Below are positions 41,233-50,008 of a stretch of DNA of 64,000 nt, one piece after another. Position 1 is the first letter of the stretch. Every line of letters begins with the position of its first letter. The notes beneath the pieces are model-generated. The model was not told the origin of the DNA, searched no databases, and worked only from the letters and a program-made list of their open reading frames with translations. The position numbers and the translations under genes are program-made. The DNA is from Rhizobium leguminosarum bv. viciae USDA 2370 (lineage in GTDB: Bacteria > Pseudomonadota > Alphaproteobacteria > Rhizobiales > Rhizobiaceae), in contig NZ_MRDL01000001.1 in assembly GCF_002008365.1 (NCBI RefSeq), positions 124,001 to 188,000 of the forward strand. The letters run 5' to 3'.

Positions 41233-42714
41233 CTATGGTCTGTAAAGCGCACGATAGGTCCGATAGCCCTCGTTATAAACCGCCGCATTGTCGGGATTGG
41301 GCACGATACTTTCACCCTGGCTGACAAAGGCGGTTACACCGGACCAGTCCTCGGTCAGTCCGGCGCCGATCGCCGCTGCCCAGGCGACGCCGAGGCAGGA
41401 GCCGGGATGGCCGGTGAGACCTTGTAGCGGCTGCTGCAGCACATCGGAAACGATCTGCATCCAGATCCGGCTCTGCGATCCGCCGTCGGAGACGATGAAC
41501 CGTGTCGTCGGGTGACCGATGTCGTTCAGGACGTCGATATGATGACGCAGCGCATAGGCATAGGCTTCCAGCATCGCCCGCCAGAGATGGCCGATATGAT
41601 GCGACAGCGTCAGTCCCTCGATCAGTCCGCGCGCGCCGGCGTCGTGAATCGGTGTCTTCTCGCCGAGGAAGTAAGGCAGGATTGTCAGCCCGTCCGCGCC
41701 GGGCGCGCATTGCGCGGCCAACCGGTCGAGATAGCGGTGCACGGATATTCCCTCCGCCTTTGCCGCGATCTCCTCGTATTTGGCGAAGGTGCCGATAAAC
41801 CAGTTGAGCCCCGAGCCGCCGGTCGACATGCAGCCGTTCGGCATATAGAGCCCTGGAACCAGATGATAATCGAGAAACATACGGGGATCGGGCCGCACGA
41901 CATCGGTCGCCGTCAGAATATCCACTGCACCCCCGAATTTCAGCAGCACGTCGCCGGCCTTATTGATCCCCGCGCCGAAAGCCGACGCGATCATGTCGGC
42001 TGCCCCGCCGATGACAGGCGTTCCAACTGCAAGCCCCGTCGCCTTGGCGGCTTCGTCGGTCACATGGCCAAGCACCTCATGCGATACCGCCTTCCCAGGA
42101 ATGGCCTCCCGCAGAATTCTGGCAAGCCCGATGAGTTCGTCGTCGAGATTGCCGGTATTAATGTCGACGAAGCCCGCTTCCAGCGCCCAGTTCTGTTCGA
42201 TTGCCTGCACGCCGGTCAGCTTCCAGTTGATGAAATCATAGGACCCCATAACGGTGGCAATGCGCTCGAAGACCGTCGGCTCGTGCCGGGCGATCCAGCG
42301 CAGTTTTGCCGTCACCAGCTGCTGGTTGATGCCGTTTCCCGCCCGGCGGAGAAAATCCGTCTCATCCCACTCTCCCTTAAGTTCCTCGACTTCTTCGCCG
42401 CAACGCCCGTCGCTCTGCTGGATGCTGGGCCTCAGCACTTGGCAGGCGTCGTCAAGCAGCACGACGGCCGGCAGCATGCCCGTCACGCCAACGGCCGAGA
42501 TTTGTCCGGCCTCAATGCCACTCGTTGCAAGCAGTTCCCTGGTAACCTCACAGACATTCGCCCACCATTCCGCCGGGTCTTCCTCGGCCCAGCCATGCTG
42601 CGGTGAATGAAGCGTCGAAGGCCGTGAGGTGAGCCCGAGCACGCGGTTCGGCAACTCGATCAAGATGCCGATGGTGGAGGTGGTGCCGATATCGAGGCCG
42701 AGCGTGATGGACAT
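41233..42714 (-). CDS. FGGY-family carbohydrate kinase (xylulokinase-like)
   Basis: 493 residues from ATG 42714 (MSITLGLDIG). The ATP-binding phosphate loops are LGLDIGTTST and GGAADMIASAFG with FGGAVDI; the FGGY signature region appears as GLTLSHHIGHLWRAMLEAYAYALRHHID. It phosphorylates a ketose or polyol made by the neighbouring dehydrogenase after uptake by the ABC transporter. The precise sugar is unknown. Confidence 0.88.
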   Translation of the reverse strand: MSITLGLDIGTTSTIGILIELPNRVLGLTSRPSTLHSPQHGWAEEDPAEWWANVCEVTRELLATSGIEAGQISAVGVTGMLPAVVLLDDACQVLRPSIQQSDGRCGEEVEELKGEWDETDFLRRAGNGINQQLVTAKLRWIARHEPTVFERIATVMGSYDFINWKLTGVQAIEQNWALEAGFVDINTGNLDDELIGLARILREAIPGKAVSHEVLGHVTDEAAKATGLAVGTPVIGGAADMIASAFGAGINKAGDVLLKFGGAVDILTATDVVRPDPRMFLDYHLVPGLYMPNGCMSTGGSGLNWFIGTFAKYEEIAAKAEGISVHRYLDRLAAQCAPGADGLTILPYFLGEKTPIHDAGARGLIEGLTLSHHIGHLWRAMLEAYAYALRHHIDVLNDIGHPTTRFIVSDGGSQSRIWMQIVSDVLQQPLQGLTGHPGSCLGVAWAAAIGAGLTEDWSGVTAFVSQGESIVPNPDNAAVYNEGYRTYRALYRP

Positions 42715-42728
42715 GGCGGTTCCGTTGT

Positions 42729-43529
42729 TCAACGCAGCGTCTCGACAGTCTCCATGAAGCGCTTGACACGGTCGCTGTCGACCGGGTTCCACGTATTGCC
42801 GTCCACCTTGAAATGTGTGCCGATGATGACACCGCTGGCAACGCTCAATATGTCGCGCACATTGTCCTTGTTCACGCCGGTATTGGCAAAGACTGGGACA
42901 TCCCTGACGGTCTCGCAGACACGTCTCAGGTCTGATTGATCGACTGCCTGTCCAGTCAGCGGCCCGGAAACCAAGATGGCATCGGCGAGCGACGAGAATA
43001 CTGCGCTCTTCGCTCTGAGTTCAATCGGCCGCTGGTCCAGCGAATGGGCAAATTCGGCGTTGATGTTGAAGAGCATCTTCATGTCGTCGCGGCCGAGACT
43101 GCGCCGCAGCCGCGCCGCCTTGGCGCAATCGGGCTGCCAGATCCCCATGTCGGAGGCAAAGACGCCGGTGAAGATCTCGCGAACGAAGCTCGCGCCAGTC
43201 ACCGCGCCGATCGCAACGCTTGCCGAGGGATCCCAGAGATAGTTGACGCCGAACGGTACGGTCAGATGCGGCTTTACCCGCTCGACGATCGAGGTCATCG
43301 CCGCCAGTCCTTCCGGCGGCGCCTGGAAGACGTAGGGCCGGTCGTTCTCGTTGCCAAACATGATGGCGTCGACACCGCCCGCTTGCAGTTTCTCGACATC
43401 GGAAAGCACGTCGTCGACGAGCTTATTCAGCCCGCCGGCGACGTCATAGGCGGGCGAGCCGGGCAGGGCGCCAATATGCGCCATGGCGATGACCACTTTC
43501 TTCTTGACGCCGAAAAAGTCGAAGACCAT
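42729..43529 (-). CDS. BtpA/SgcQ-family TIM-barrel protein
   Basis: 266 residues from ATG 43529. The family segments VVIAMAHIGALPGSPAY, GVDAIMFGNENDRPY, PFGVNYLWDP and VFANTGVNKDNV are clear. In enteric sgc and many sugar operons SgcQ accompanies sugar kinases and transporters; in photosynthetic bacteria BtpA affects photosystem I assembly. Here the sugar context (14 bases before the kinase) favours a catabolic aldolase/nucleosidase-like role, which is still unproven. Confidence 0.87.
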   Translation of the reverse strand: MVFDFFGVKKKVVIAMAHIGALPGSPAYDVAGGLNKLVDDVLSDVEKLQAGGVDAIMFGNENDRPYVFQAPPEGLAAMTSIVERVKPHLTVPFGVNYLWDPSASVAIGAVTGASFVREIFTGVFASDMGIWQPDCAKAARLRRSLGRDDMKMLFNINAEFAHSLDQRPIELRAKSAVFSSLADAILVSGPLTGQAVDQSDLRRVCETVRDVPVFANTGVNKDNVRDILSVASGVIIGTHFKVDGNTWNPVDSDRVKRFMETVETLR

Positions 43530-43595
43530 GCGAAAACTCCCTGAAGCGCAATCGAGTGGACGGCATCCGCTGGAAGATCGGATGCGAAAGGGCAA

Positions 43596-44447
43596 TCAAA
43601 GCAGTGGCTGCTCCTCGGGCGCGATGCGCACCTCGACGCCGGCAGTGGCGAGCGCATCGGCAAGGTCGGACGGCGGCATGGCATCGGTGATCAGCATGTC
43701 GAATTGCTGCAGCGGCGCGATATGCACCAGCGACATGCGCCTGAATTTGCTGGAATCGCAAAGCACCACCTTCTGTGTCGCGCGGCGCAGATAGACACGT
43801 TTCATGTCGGTGTCTTCGAAGGAATAGTCGTAAATTCCCTGCGCCGTGATCCCGGACACGCCGACGAAGGCGATGTCGAACCAGAGTTCCTCGAATTGCA
43901 AGACGGCGGACTGGCTGCTGATCGCCATTTCCTCGCCACGCATGCGCCCGCCCGGCAGGTAGACCTCGCCAGAGCCGGCGCCGAGCTGCATCGCGTTGCG
44001 CACGCTGTTGGTGAAGATCTTCGTATGCGGCTGGTTGAGCAGCAGGCCGGAGAGCAGATAGGTCGTGGTGCCGACGTCGAGCGCCAGGGTTCGCGCGCCG
44101 GCAGCAACGCCTGCGGCTGCCATCGCGATGGTTCGCTTCGAGGCGGCATTGCGCGTCAGTCGGGATTCGAAAGTCGGTTCTTCGCGGTCGACAGCCTCGT
44201 TGGCGATCGGCTCGAAGGCCTTGCCGCTGCGCACTGCGCCGCCATGGGTGCGCACCAGCCTGCCGTCCTTTTCGAGCTCGATCAGGTCGCGGCGGACGGT
44301 CATTTCGGAAACGGCAAGCTGGGAGGCGACGTCGCTGACGGAGACCGCGCCTTTGCGCGCCAGTGTCTCCAGGATGCGCGCATGCCGCACCTGGGCCAGA
44401 ACCTTCGGTTTTTCCGCTGCGGCGACCATCTGCTGTTCCGCGTCCAT
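43596..44447 (-). CDS. DeoR-family transcriptional regulator
   Basis: 283 residues from ATG 44447. A DeoR HTH (RHARILETLARKGAVSVSDV, SEMTVRRDLIELEKDGRLVRTHGGAV) is followed by a DeoRC sugar-phosphate sensor domain with LDVGTTTYLLSGLL and FVGVSGITAQGIYDYS. It is the first gene of the minus-strand regulator-BtpA-kinase-Ggt operon and is divergent from the SDR/ATPase operon. It likely represses both and is relieved by the phosphorylated sugar. Confidence 0.9.
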   Translation of the reverse strand: MDAEQQMVAAAEKPKVLAQVRHARILETLARKGAVSVSDVASQLAVSEMTVRRDLIELEKDGRLVRTHGGAVRSGKAFEPIANEAVDREEPTFESRLTRNAASKRTIAMAAAGVAAGARTLALDVGTTTYLLSGLLLNQPHTKIFTNSVRNAMQLGAGSGEVYLPGGRMRGEEMAISSQSAVLQFEELWFDIAFVGVSGITAQGIYDYSFEDTDMKRVYLRRATQKVVLCDSSKFRRMSLVHIAPLQQFDMLITDAMPPSDLADALATAGVEVRIAPEEQPLL

Positions 44448-44559
44448 GATACCGTTCTGATCCTCCCGCCGTCGCAACCCGTGGCTACGAACTGATTGTT
44501 GCCCTCTATGTATCGAATGAGTCGAACAAATTCAAACATAAATTTCTCTTGTTGTGTAT

Positions 44560-44568
44560 GATTTTGTT
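44560..44568. promoter_or_regulatory. Candidate DeoR operator half-site
   Basis: GATTTTGTT in the DeoR/SDR intergenic region; its complement AACAAAATC recurs at 49842-49850 upstream of the sugar-binding-protein gene of the same locus. Two copies in two promoters of one pathway suggest a shared regulator. Confidence 0.3.
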
Positions 44569-44608
44569 GATATATGATCGGGGATGTTTCCATTCGATGA
44601 GGGCGGGC

Positions 44609-45394
44609 ATGCAGTCACCGAGCTTTCCAGAACTATCCGGCAAGCGTGCGATTGTAACCGGCGGAGCGACAGGGATAGGGCGCGCGATCGCGACCGCGCT
44701 CTCCCGCCAGTCGATCCAGGTGGCGATCTGCGACATCAACCTGGCTGCCGCCGAACAGACGGCGGCCGAGATCGGCAACGGCGCCACTGCCTATGCGATC
44801 GACGTTCGCAAGCGAGCCTCAGTCGAGGCGACCTTTTCCGAGGTTGTCGAGAGGACCGGCGGTTACGAGATCCTCTGCGCTAATGCCGGTGTCTCCACGA
44901 TGCAGCATGCGCTGGAACTGACCGACGAGGAATGGGACTATAATTTCGACGTCAACATTCGCGGCATCTTCCTGACCAACCAGGTTGCCGCGCGCCGTTT
45001 TACGGGCATCGGTACCGGCGTCATCGTCAACACCGCCTCGCTCGCCGCAAAAATCGGCGCGCCGCTGCTGGCCCATTATTCCGCCAGCAAGTTCGCCGTG
45101 CTCGGCTGGACGCAGGCGCTCGCCCGCGAGCTTGCGGCTTCCGGCATCCGCGTCAATGCCGTCTGCCCCGGTTTCGTCAAGACTGGCATGCAGGAGCGCG
45201 AGATCGCCTGGGAGGCGACCCTGCGCGGCGTAACGCCCGAACGCGTCGTGGCAGATTATATCGCCCAGACGCCGCTCGGCCGGCTGGAAACGCCTGAAGA
45301 TGTGGCCGATGTTGTCGTTTTCCTCTGCTCGAATTCGGCCCGCTTCATGACCGGGCAGGGCGTCAACGTCACCGGCGGCGTCTACACGACCTGA
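44609..45394 (+). CDS. Short-chain dehydrogenase/reductase (polyol dehydrogenase-like)
   Basis: 261 residues from ATG 44609 (preceded by GAGGG); ATG 44597 is also possible. Cofactor motif [15 protein letters not shown] motif CANAGVST, the catalytic Ser in [11 protein letters not shown] and YSASK are all present. Asp in [10 protein letters not shown] after the second beta strand indicates NAD(H) preference. It probably oxidises a sugar alcohol to the ketose that the FGGY kinase phosphorylates. Confidence 0.9.
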   Translation: MQSPSFPELSGKRAIVTGGATGIGRAIATALSRQSIQVAICDINLAAAEQTAAEIGNGATAYAIDVRKRASVEATFSEVVERTGGYEILCANAGVSTMQHALELTDEEWDYNFDVNIRGIFLTNQVAARRFTGIGTGVIVNTASLAAKIGAPLLAHYSASKFAVLGWTQALARELAASGIRVNAVCPGFVKTGMQEREIAWEATLRGVTPERVVADYIAQTPLGRLETPEDVADVVVFLCSNSARFMTGQGVNVTGGVYTT

Positions 45395-45440
45395 CCCGTC
45401 CAGGAGCTGCAACAGGCCTCCCGTTCAGCAAGGAAAGAGC

Positions 45441-46589
45441 ATGGCTGAAATCGTCTTCGACCAGATCAGCAAGAGCTATGGCGATGGTTATGCGGCGATC
45501 CGCAACCTGAACATGACCATCCGCGACGGCGAATTCCTGGTCCTGGTTGGCCCCTCCGGCTGCGGCAAGTCGACGGCGCTGCGCATGATCGCGGGCCTCG
45601 AGGAGATCACCGATGGCCGCCTGACGATCAACGGCGCGGTCGTCAACGATCTTGCCCCGCGCGACCGCGATATTGCCATGGTCTTCCAATCCTACGCGCT
45701 TTACCCGCATCTGACGGTGGCCGAGAATATCGGCTTCGGCCTTCGCGTTCGCGGCCTCGACAAGGCCGACATCGCCCGCAAGGTGCAGGAGACGGCGAAG
45801 CTCCTGGAGCTCGAGGACTATCTCGCCCGCAAGCCCGCCCAACTCTCCGGCGGCCAACGCCAGCGCGTCGCCATGGGCCGGGCGTTGGCCCGCAGCCCCC
45901 AGGCCTTCCTGATGGATGAGCCGCTTTCCAATCTCGATGCCCGCCTGCGCGGCCAAATGCGCGCAGAAATCGCCCGCATGCAGAAGATGTCGGGTATAAC
46001 GACGGTCTATGTCACCCACGACCAGGTCGAAGCGATGACCATGGGTGATCGTGTCGCCGTCATGAGGAGCGGCGTCCTTCAGCAGCTCGGTACGCCGCGC
46101 AGCCTCTATGATCAGCCGGCCAATCTCTTCGTCGCAAGCTTCATGGGCTCGCCGGCGATGAACCTGCTGGCGGCCGATCTCTTCGTGACGGAAAACGGCC
46201 CCGAGGCCCGCTTCGGCCAGGCATCCATCCTTTTCTCGGGCGAGGTGCTTGCCGAGCGGCCGCGCATCGCCTCCGCCGCCGGACGTGCCGTCGTGCTCGG
46301 TATCCGCCCGGAAGCCTTCCGGCCGGTCGATGCCGGTGGTTTGGCCGGGTCCGTCGCCTTCATTGAGGATCTCGGCGCCAACCTGCTCGTCCACGTCGAT
46401 GTCGAAGCCGCCGACCGGTTGAAGTCGCTCTCGGCCGAAGAGGACGACGTGACACTCTCTGCCCCGCAGCTGCGCGTCATCGTTGACGGCACCAACCGGG
46501 TGAAGATCGGCGAGCGCCTGTCGCTTGCCGCCGATCCCGCCCGGATCCACGTCTTCGATGCCGCGACCGAAGCGGCGATCCGCGCTTGA
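45441..46589 (+). CDS. Sugar ABC transporter ATP-binding protein (MalK/UgpC type)
   Basis: 382 residues. Walker [11 protein letters not shown]-loop [14 protein letters not shown], signature [15 protein letters not shown], Walker [12 protein letters not shown] and switch [10 protein letters not shown] are intact. A C-terminal TOBE/OB regulatory domain follows from about residue 240. It lies downstream of the SDR on the plus strand and converges on the permease genes it serves. Confidence 0.92.
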   Translation: MAEIVFDQISKSYGDGYAAIRNLNMTIRDGEFLVLVGPSGCGKSTALRMIAGLEEITDGRLTINGAVVNDLAPRDRDIAMVFQSYALYPHLTVAENIGFGLRVRGLDKADIARKVQETAKLLELEDYLARKPAQLSGGQRQRVAMGRALARSPQAFLMDEPLSNLDARLRGQMRAEIARMQKMSGITTVYVTHDQVEAMTMGDRVAVMRSGVLQQLGTPRSLYDQPANLFVASFMGSPAMNLLAADLFVTENGPEARFGQASILFSGEVLAERPRIASAAGRAVVLGIRPEAFRPVDAGGLAGSVAFIEDLGANLLVHVDVEAADRLKSLSAEEDDVTLSAPQLRVIVDGTNRVKIGERLSLAADPARIHVFDAATEAAIRA

Positions 46590-46602
46590 GCGCAGCGTCT
46601 CT

Positions 46603-47421
46603 TTAGTGAATGCCTTTTGTCAGGCCCTGCACGAAATAACGATTGAGGAAGAGCACGATCAGCACGATCGGGATCGTCGAAAAATGCGCCAGCGCGCCGA
46701 GCGTGCCCCAGGTGATGTCCTTCGTTCCATAGGCTGAAAGCAGCGCCACCGAGATCGGCTTGGAATCGAGCCGGGTGAGAAACATCGGATAGAGGAAGTC
46801 GTTCCAGGAAAACATCAGGCAAAACAGTGTAGAGGCGACGACGCCTGAGCGCACCGCCGGCAGCGCCACGCGCCAGAAGGCGCCGAAGAGCGTACATCCA
46901 TCTGTCAATGCCGCCTCTTCCAGCTCCTTCGGCAGGCTGCGGAAATAGGAAAACATCATCCAGGTGACGAAGGCCGAATTCAGCATTGCGTTGATGAGAA
47001 CGACGGCAATCCAGCTGCCGAGCAGCCCGATATCGCGCATCATCAGATAGAAGGGGATCAGCGCCGCCACGGCCGGCACCATGCGGATCGCCATGAAGAA
47101 ATAGGCAACTGCAATGGCATAGCGGCTGGTCGAGCGTGCCAGCGCATAGCCTGCCGGCACGCCGAGAAGCAGCGACAGGATGACGGAACCGCCGGCAATC
47201 AGCAGGCTCGACGAAACGAGGCTCCAGACATCGAACAGGCGGAAAACTGTCGCGAACTGTTCGAAGGTTGGTGTGAAGGTCAGTTTCGGCGGGATCGAGA
47301 AGATGTCGCGCGATGGTTTGTAAGCGGTCGATGCCAGCCACAGGAAGGGCAGCAGGAAAAAGGCGAGCATGACAAGGATGAAGCTGCGCTCGCCGATGCG
47401 GCTGAGAGTACGTGCGCTCAT
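46603..47421 (-). CDS. Sugar ABC transporter permease, MalG type
   Basis: 272 residues, six membrane segments. The EAA loop ELEEAALTDGCTLFGAFWRVALP is well conserved, and the N-terminus FLLPFLWLASTAYKPSRDIF is typical of CUT1 inner permeases. It overlaps the other permease by four bases. Its stop lies 13 bases from the convergent ATPase gene. Confidence 0.9.
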   Translation of the reverse strand: MSARTLSRIGERSFILVMLAFFLLPFLWLASTAYKPSRDIFSIPPKLTFTPTFEQFATVFRLFDVWSLVSSSLLIAGGSVILSLLLGVPAGYALARSTSRYAIAVAYFFMAIRMVPAVAALIPFYLMMRDIGLLGSWIAVVLINAMLNSAFVTWMMFSYFRSLPKELEEAALTDGCTLFGAFWRVALPAVRSGVVASTLFCLMFSWNDFLYPMFLTRLDSKPISVALLSAYGTKDITWGTLGALAHFSTIPIVLIVLFLNRYFVQGLTKGIH

Positions 47422-48359
47422 CGCCCGTTCGCCTTTCTGTCCGCCTTGCGGATCAACAGGATGAAGCCTGCAGCGATCACGGCGATGCAGATCAGCGTCA
47501 GATTTGATATCGCCGAGGCGCGGCCGATATTGAAGAATTCAAGCCCCTGCTTTACCGCATGCAGCATCAGCGTGTTGGTTGCATTGCCCGGCCCGCCGCC
47601 TGTCGTCACGTAGACGCTGTCGAAGATGCGGAAGGCATCGATGGTGCGCAGCGTCAGCGCCAGCAGGATCGAAGGCAGCATGAGCGGAATGACGATGATC
47701 CTCAGACGCTGCAACGCTGTCGCTCCATCCACTTCCGATGCCTCGAGAATATCGCCCGGCAATGCCTTCAGGCCGGCGAGCAGGATCAGCGCCACGAGTG
47801 GCGTCCATTCCCAGATGTCGACGAAGATAAGGGTTGCTAGCGCCGAGTTCGCATTGGCGAAAAGCCCACGCGGATTGGAAATCCCGAACTCGGCAAGATA
47901 GTAGCCGACGAGCCCGTAGTCGGCGAGCAACAGCGCCCGGAAGATCAGTCCGACCACAAGCGGCGTGATCGTTACTGGAATGAGGATCAGCGCCAGACAG
48001 ATCCGGTTGAAGCGATCATCGCGCCAGAGCGCCAGCGCTATGGCAAAGCCGAGCAGCAATTCGACAGTCACAGCGCCGACCGTGAAGATGACAGTGTTGA
48101 CGAAGGCCCCGCGCGTCACCGTGTCGGAGAGAAGATCGATATAATTGCCGAGGCCGACGAAATGCGTCCGCGCCGGCTTGAGCAAATTATATTCGTAGAG
48201 GCTGAACCAGATACCCTGCGCCAGCGGCCAGACGCCGATGACGAGCACGTAGATGACGGCCGGCAGTGTCATCAGGATGAAGAACAGCCGCCTGCGCTCC
48301 AGATAGGAAACGCTGAAGGCCGGGGTGGGCTTCAGCGCGGAAGTAAGGGATAGGGTCAC
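47418..48359 (-). CDS. Sugar ABC transporter permease, MalF type
   Basis: 313 residues, six membrane segments with an extended N-terminus. Family segments are PLAQGIWFSLYEYNLLKP, FVGLGNYIDLL and the EAA loop GDILEASEVDGATALQRLRIIVIPLM. It forms the heterodimeric channel with the downstream MalG-type permease. Confidence 0.9.
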   Translation of the reverse strand: MTLSLTSALKPTPAFSVSYLERRRLFFILMTLPAVIYVLVIGVWPLAQGIWFSLYEYNLLKPARTHFVGLGNYIDLLSDTVTRGAFVNTVIFTVGAVTVELLLGFAIALALWRDDRFNRICLALILIPVTITPLVVGLIFRALLLADYGLVGYYLAEFGISNPRGLFANANSALATLIFVDIWEWTPLVALILLAGLKALPGDILEASEVDGATALQRLRIIVIPLMLPSILLALTLRTIDAFRIFDSVYVTTGGGPGNATNTLMLHAVKQGLEFFNIGRASAISNLTLICIAVIAAGFILLIRKADRKANGR

Positions 48360-48465
48360 GTCATGTCCATCAGGTTCCTGGTTCGATGCGCGCTACCGGG
48401 ATCAAGCCCGGGGCTCACCCGATCATGAAGCCTGAGGCGCATCGGATCAATGGTCTGGAAATGGC

Positions 48466-48491
48466 GGGGCCGCGACGTAGGTTGCGGCCCC
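48466..48491 (-). promoter_or_regulatory. Intercistronic stem-loop after the sugar-binding-protein gene
   Basis: GGGGCCGC (48466-48473) pairs with GCGGCCCC (48484-48491), 10-base loop, in the 153-base gap between binding protein and permease. No U run. The same arrangement occurs in two other transporter operons of this window. Confidence 0.55.
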
Positions 48492-48512
48492 GGGGAGGAA
48501 ACCGTTTTGTTC

Positions 48513-49799
48513 TCAGAAGAGCTTTGCGGCGGCTTCCTGAGCGGCATCGAGCGCCTTCTTAGGATCGGCATTGCCGACGAGCACGTCGTTGACGGCGGTG
48601 CCGAGCAGATCCTGAATCTCCGGATATTGCGGGATGCGCGGACGATATTCGCCGTCGCCATGCTCGAAGGTTTCGGCGATGACGGGCAGGAAGGGGAACT
48701 TATTCAGAAGATCAGGATCGGTCATCTCGCTCTTGCGCAGGAAGCTGCCGGCGCCCATCATGTTGAATTCCTTGTGCACCGGCGGGCTGACCAGCCACTT
48801 GATGAAAGCCCAGGCGGCTTCCTTCTGCGTGTCCTTGATGCCGGCGTTGATCGCCATGCCCCAACCGCCTATGCCGTAGAGCTTCGGCAGGCCGGCGCCG
48901 CGCGGCGCCGTCGTGATCGCTACCTTGTCGACGATCTTGGAAATCGACGGATCATAGTAGCCGGGCGCGCCGACCGACCATGTCTGCATGGTCGCGGCAA
49001 TGCCCTGGCGGAAGCTTTCCTCGCGTCCGCCCCAGTCGTAATCAACGGCGCCGGGAGGTGCAGCCTTCATAAAGAGGTCCTTGTAGACGGTCAGGCTCTT
49101 GATATTGGCTTCGGAATTCAGCGCCGGCTTGCCATCCGAGCCGAGGATCGATCCGCCCATTTCGGTATTGTACTGCATCCAGTCCTGCGCGACCGCCGGG
49201 CCCTTCTGGCCGTTGGCGACGAAGCCGTAGGTCTTCTTGGCCGGATCGGTCAGCTTGTAGGCGGCCTCGACCAACTCTTCCATCGTCGTCGGCGCCTTCA
49301 GGCCGGCGGCGTCAAACAGATCCTTGCGATAGGCGAGCACGTTGGCATAACCGGCGAAGGGGAAAGCGACTTGCTTGTCGCCCCAATGGCCGAGCGCATT
49401 GAGAAGCGTCGGGTAGATGTCGTCGAGCTGCAGTTCGGCAGCATCGCGCTTCATCCAGTCGGTGAGGTCGACCGTATAGTTGTTCTCGGCATACTGGCCG
49501 GACCAGACGATATCCATGGTAACGAGATCGTAGCCGCCGGTGCCGCCGACGAAATCGGTCGTCGTCTTGGTGAGCAGCGAGCCATAGTCGAGAATGTCGA
49601 CCTTGACGGTAGCGCCCGTCTCCTCGGTGAATTTCGGAGCAAGGGCCGCCAGGACCGCGGCAAACTGGTCGTTCTGCGAAGCAAGCGTGAGGGTGATGCC
49701 GCCATACTTCTTGTCGGCACCGATGGCTGAGCCGGCAAAAACGACCGAGACGAGGCCTACGATCGCCAATTTCTGTGTGAGACTACTGAGCGATTTCAT
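48513..49799 (-). CDS. Sugar ABC transporter substrate-binding protein (family 1)
   Basis: 428 residues from ATG 49799, with GGGGAG upstream. The signal peptide ends near GSAIGADKK. Family 1 features: ITLTLASQNDQFAAVLAAL, FTEETGATVKVDILDYGSLL, VTMDIVWSGQYAENN and FPFAGYANVLAYRKDLFDAAG. It binds a mono- or oligosaccharide or polyol in the periplasm. It is divergent from the flavoprotein operon at 50 kb, so the 160-base gap may drive both. Confidence 0.9.
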   Translation of the reverse strand: MKSLSSLTQKLAIVGLVSVVFAGSAIGADKKYGGITLTLASQNDQFAAVLAALAPKFTEETGATVKVDILDYGSLLTKTTTDFVGGTGGYDLVTMDIVWSGQYAENNYTVDLTDWMKRDAAELQLDDIYPTLLNALGHWGDKQVAFPFAGYANVLAYRKDLFDAAGLKAPTTMEELVEAAYKLTDPAKKTYGFVANGQKGPAVAQDWMQYNTEMGGSILGSDGKPALNSEANIKSLTVYKDLFMKAAPPGAVDYDWGGREESFRQGIAATMQTWSVGAPGYYDPSISKIVDKVAITTAPRGAGLPKLYGIGGWGMAINAGIKDTQKEAAWAFIKWLVSPPVHKEFNMMGAGSFLRKSEMTDPDLLNKFPFLPVIAETFEHGDGEYRPRIPQYPEIQDLLGTAVNDVLVGNADPKKALDAAQEAAAKLF

Positions 49800-50008
49800 T
49801 TTTGCTCCCCTTATTTTGATTGGCCGGGGCACTATACATCAAACAAAATCGCACTCAAGCGCACTTGACAAAAAATTGTAAACATTAAAAATCACAAAAT
49901 AAAACATATTCGCGCATGAATGTCCATATTTTATGCGCGTTGCTTAAAAAATAGCAGGGAGTGACGATTGCTTTACTGTCCTATCCACTGCGCACGAGCT
50001 GCCCATCG

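Noticed and set aside
48466-48491. Stem-loop read as a full intrinsic terminator between binding protein and permeases
   Set aside because: No U run follows, and terminating here would cut the permeases off from their promoter.
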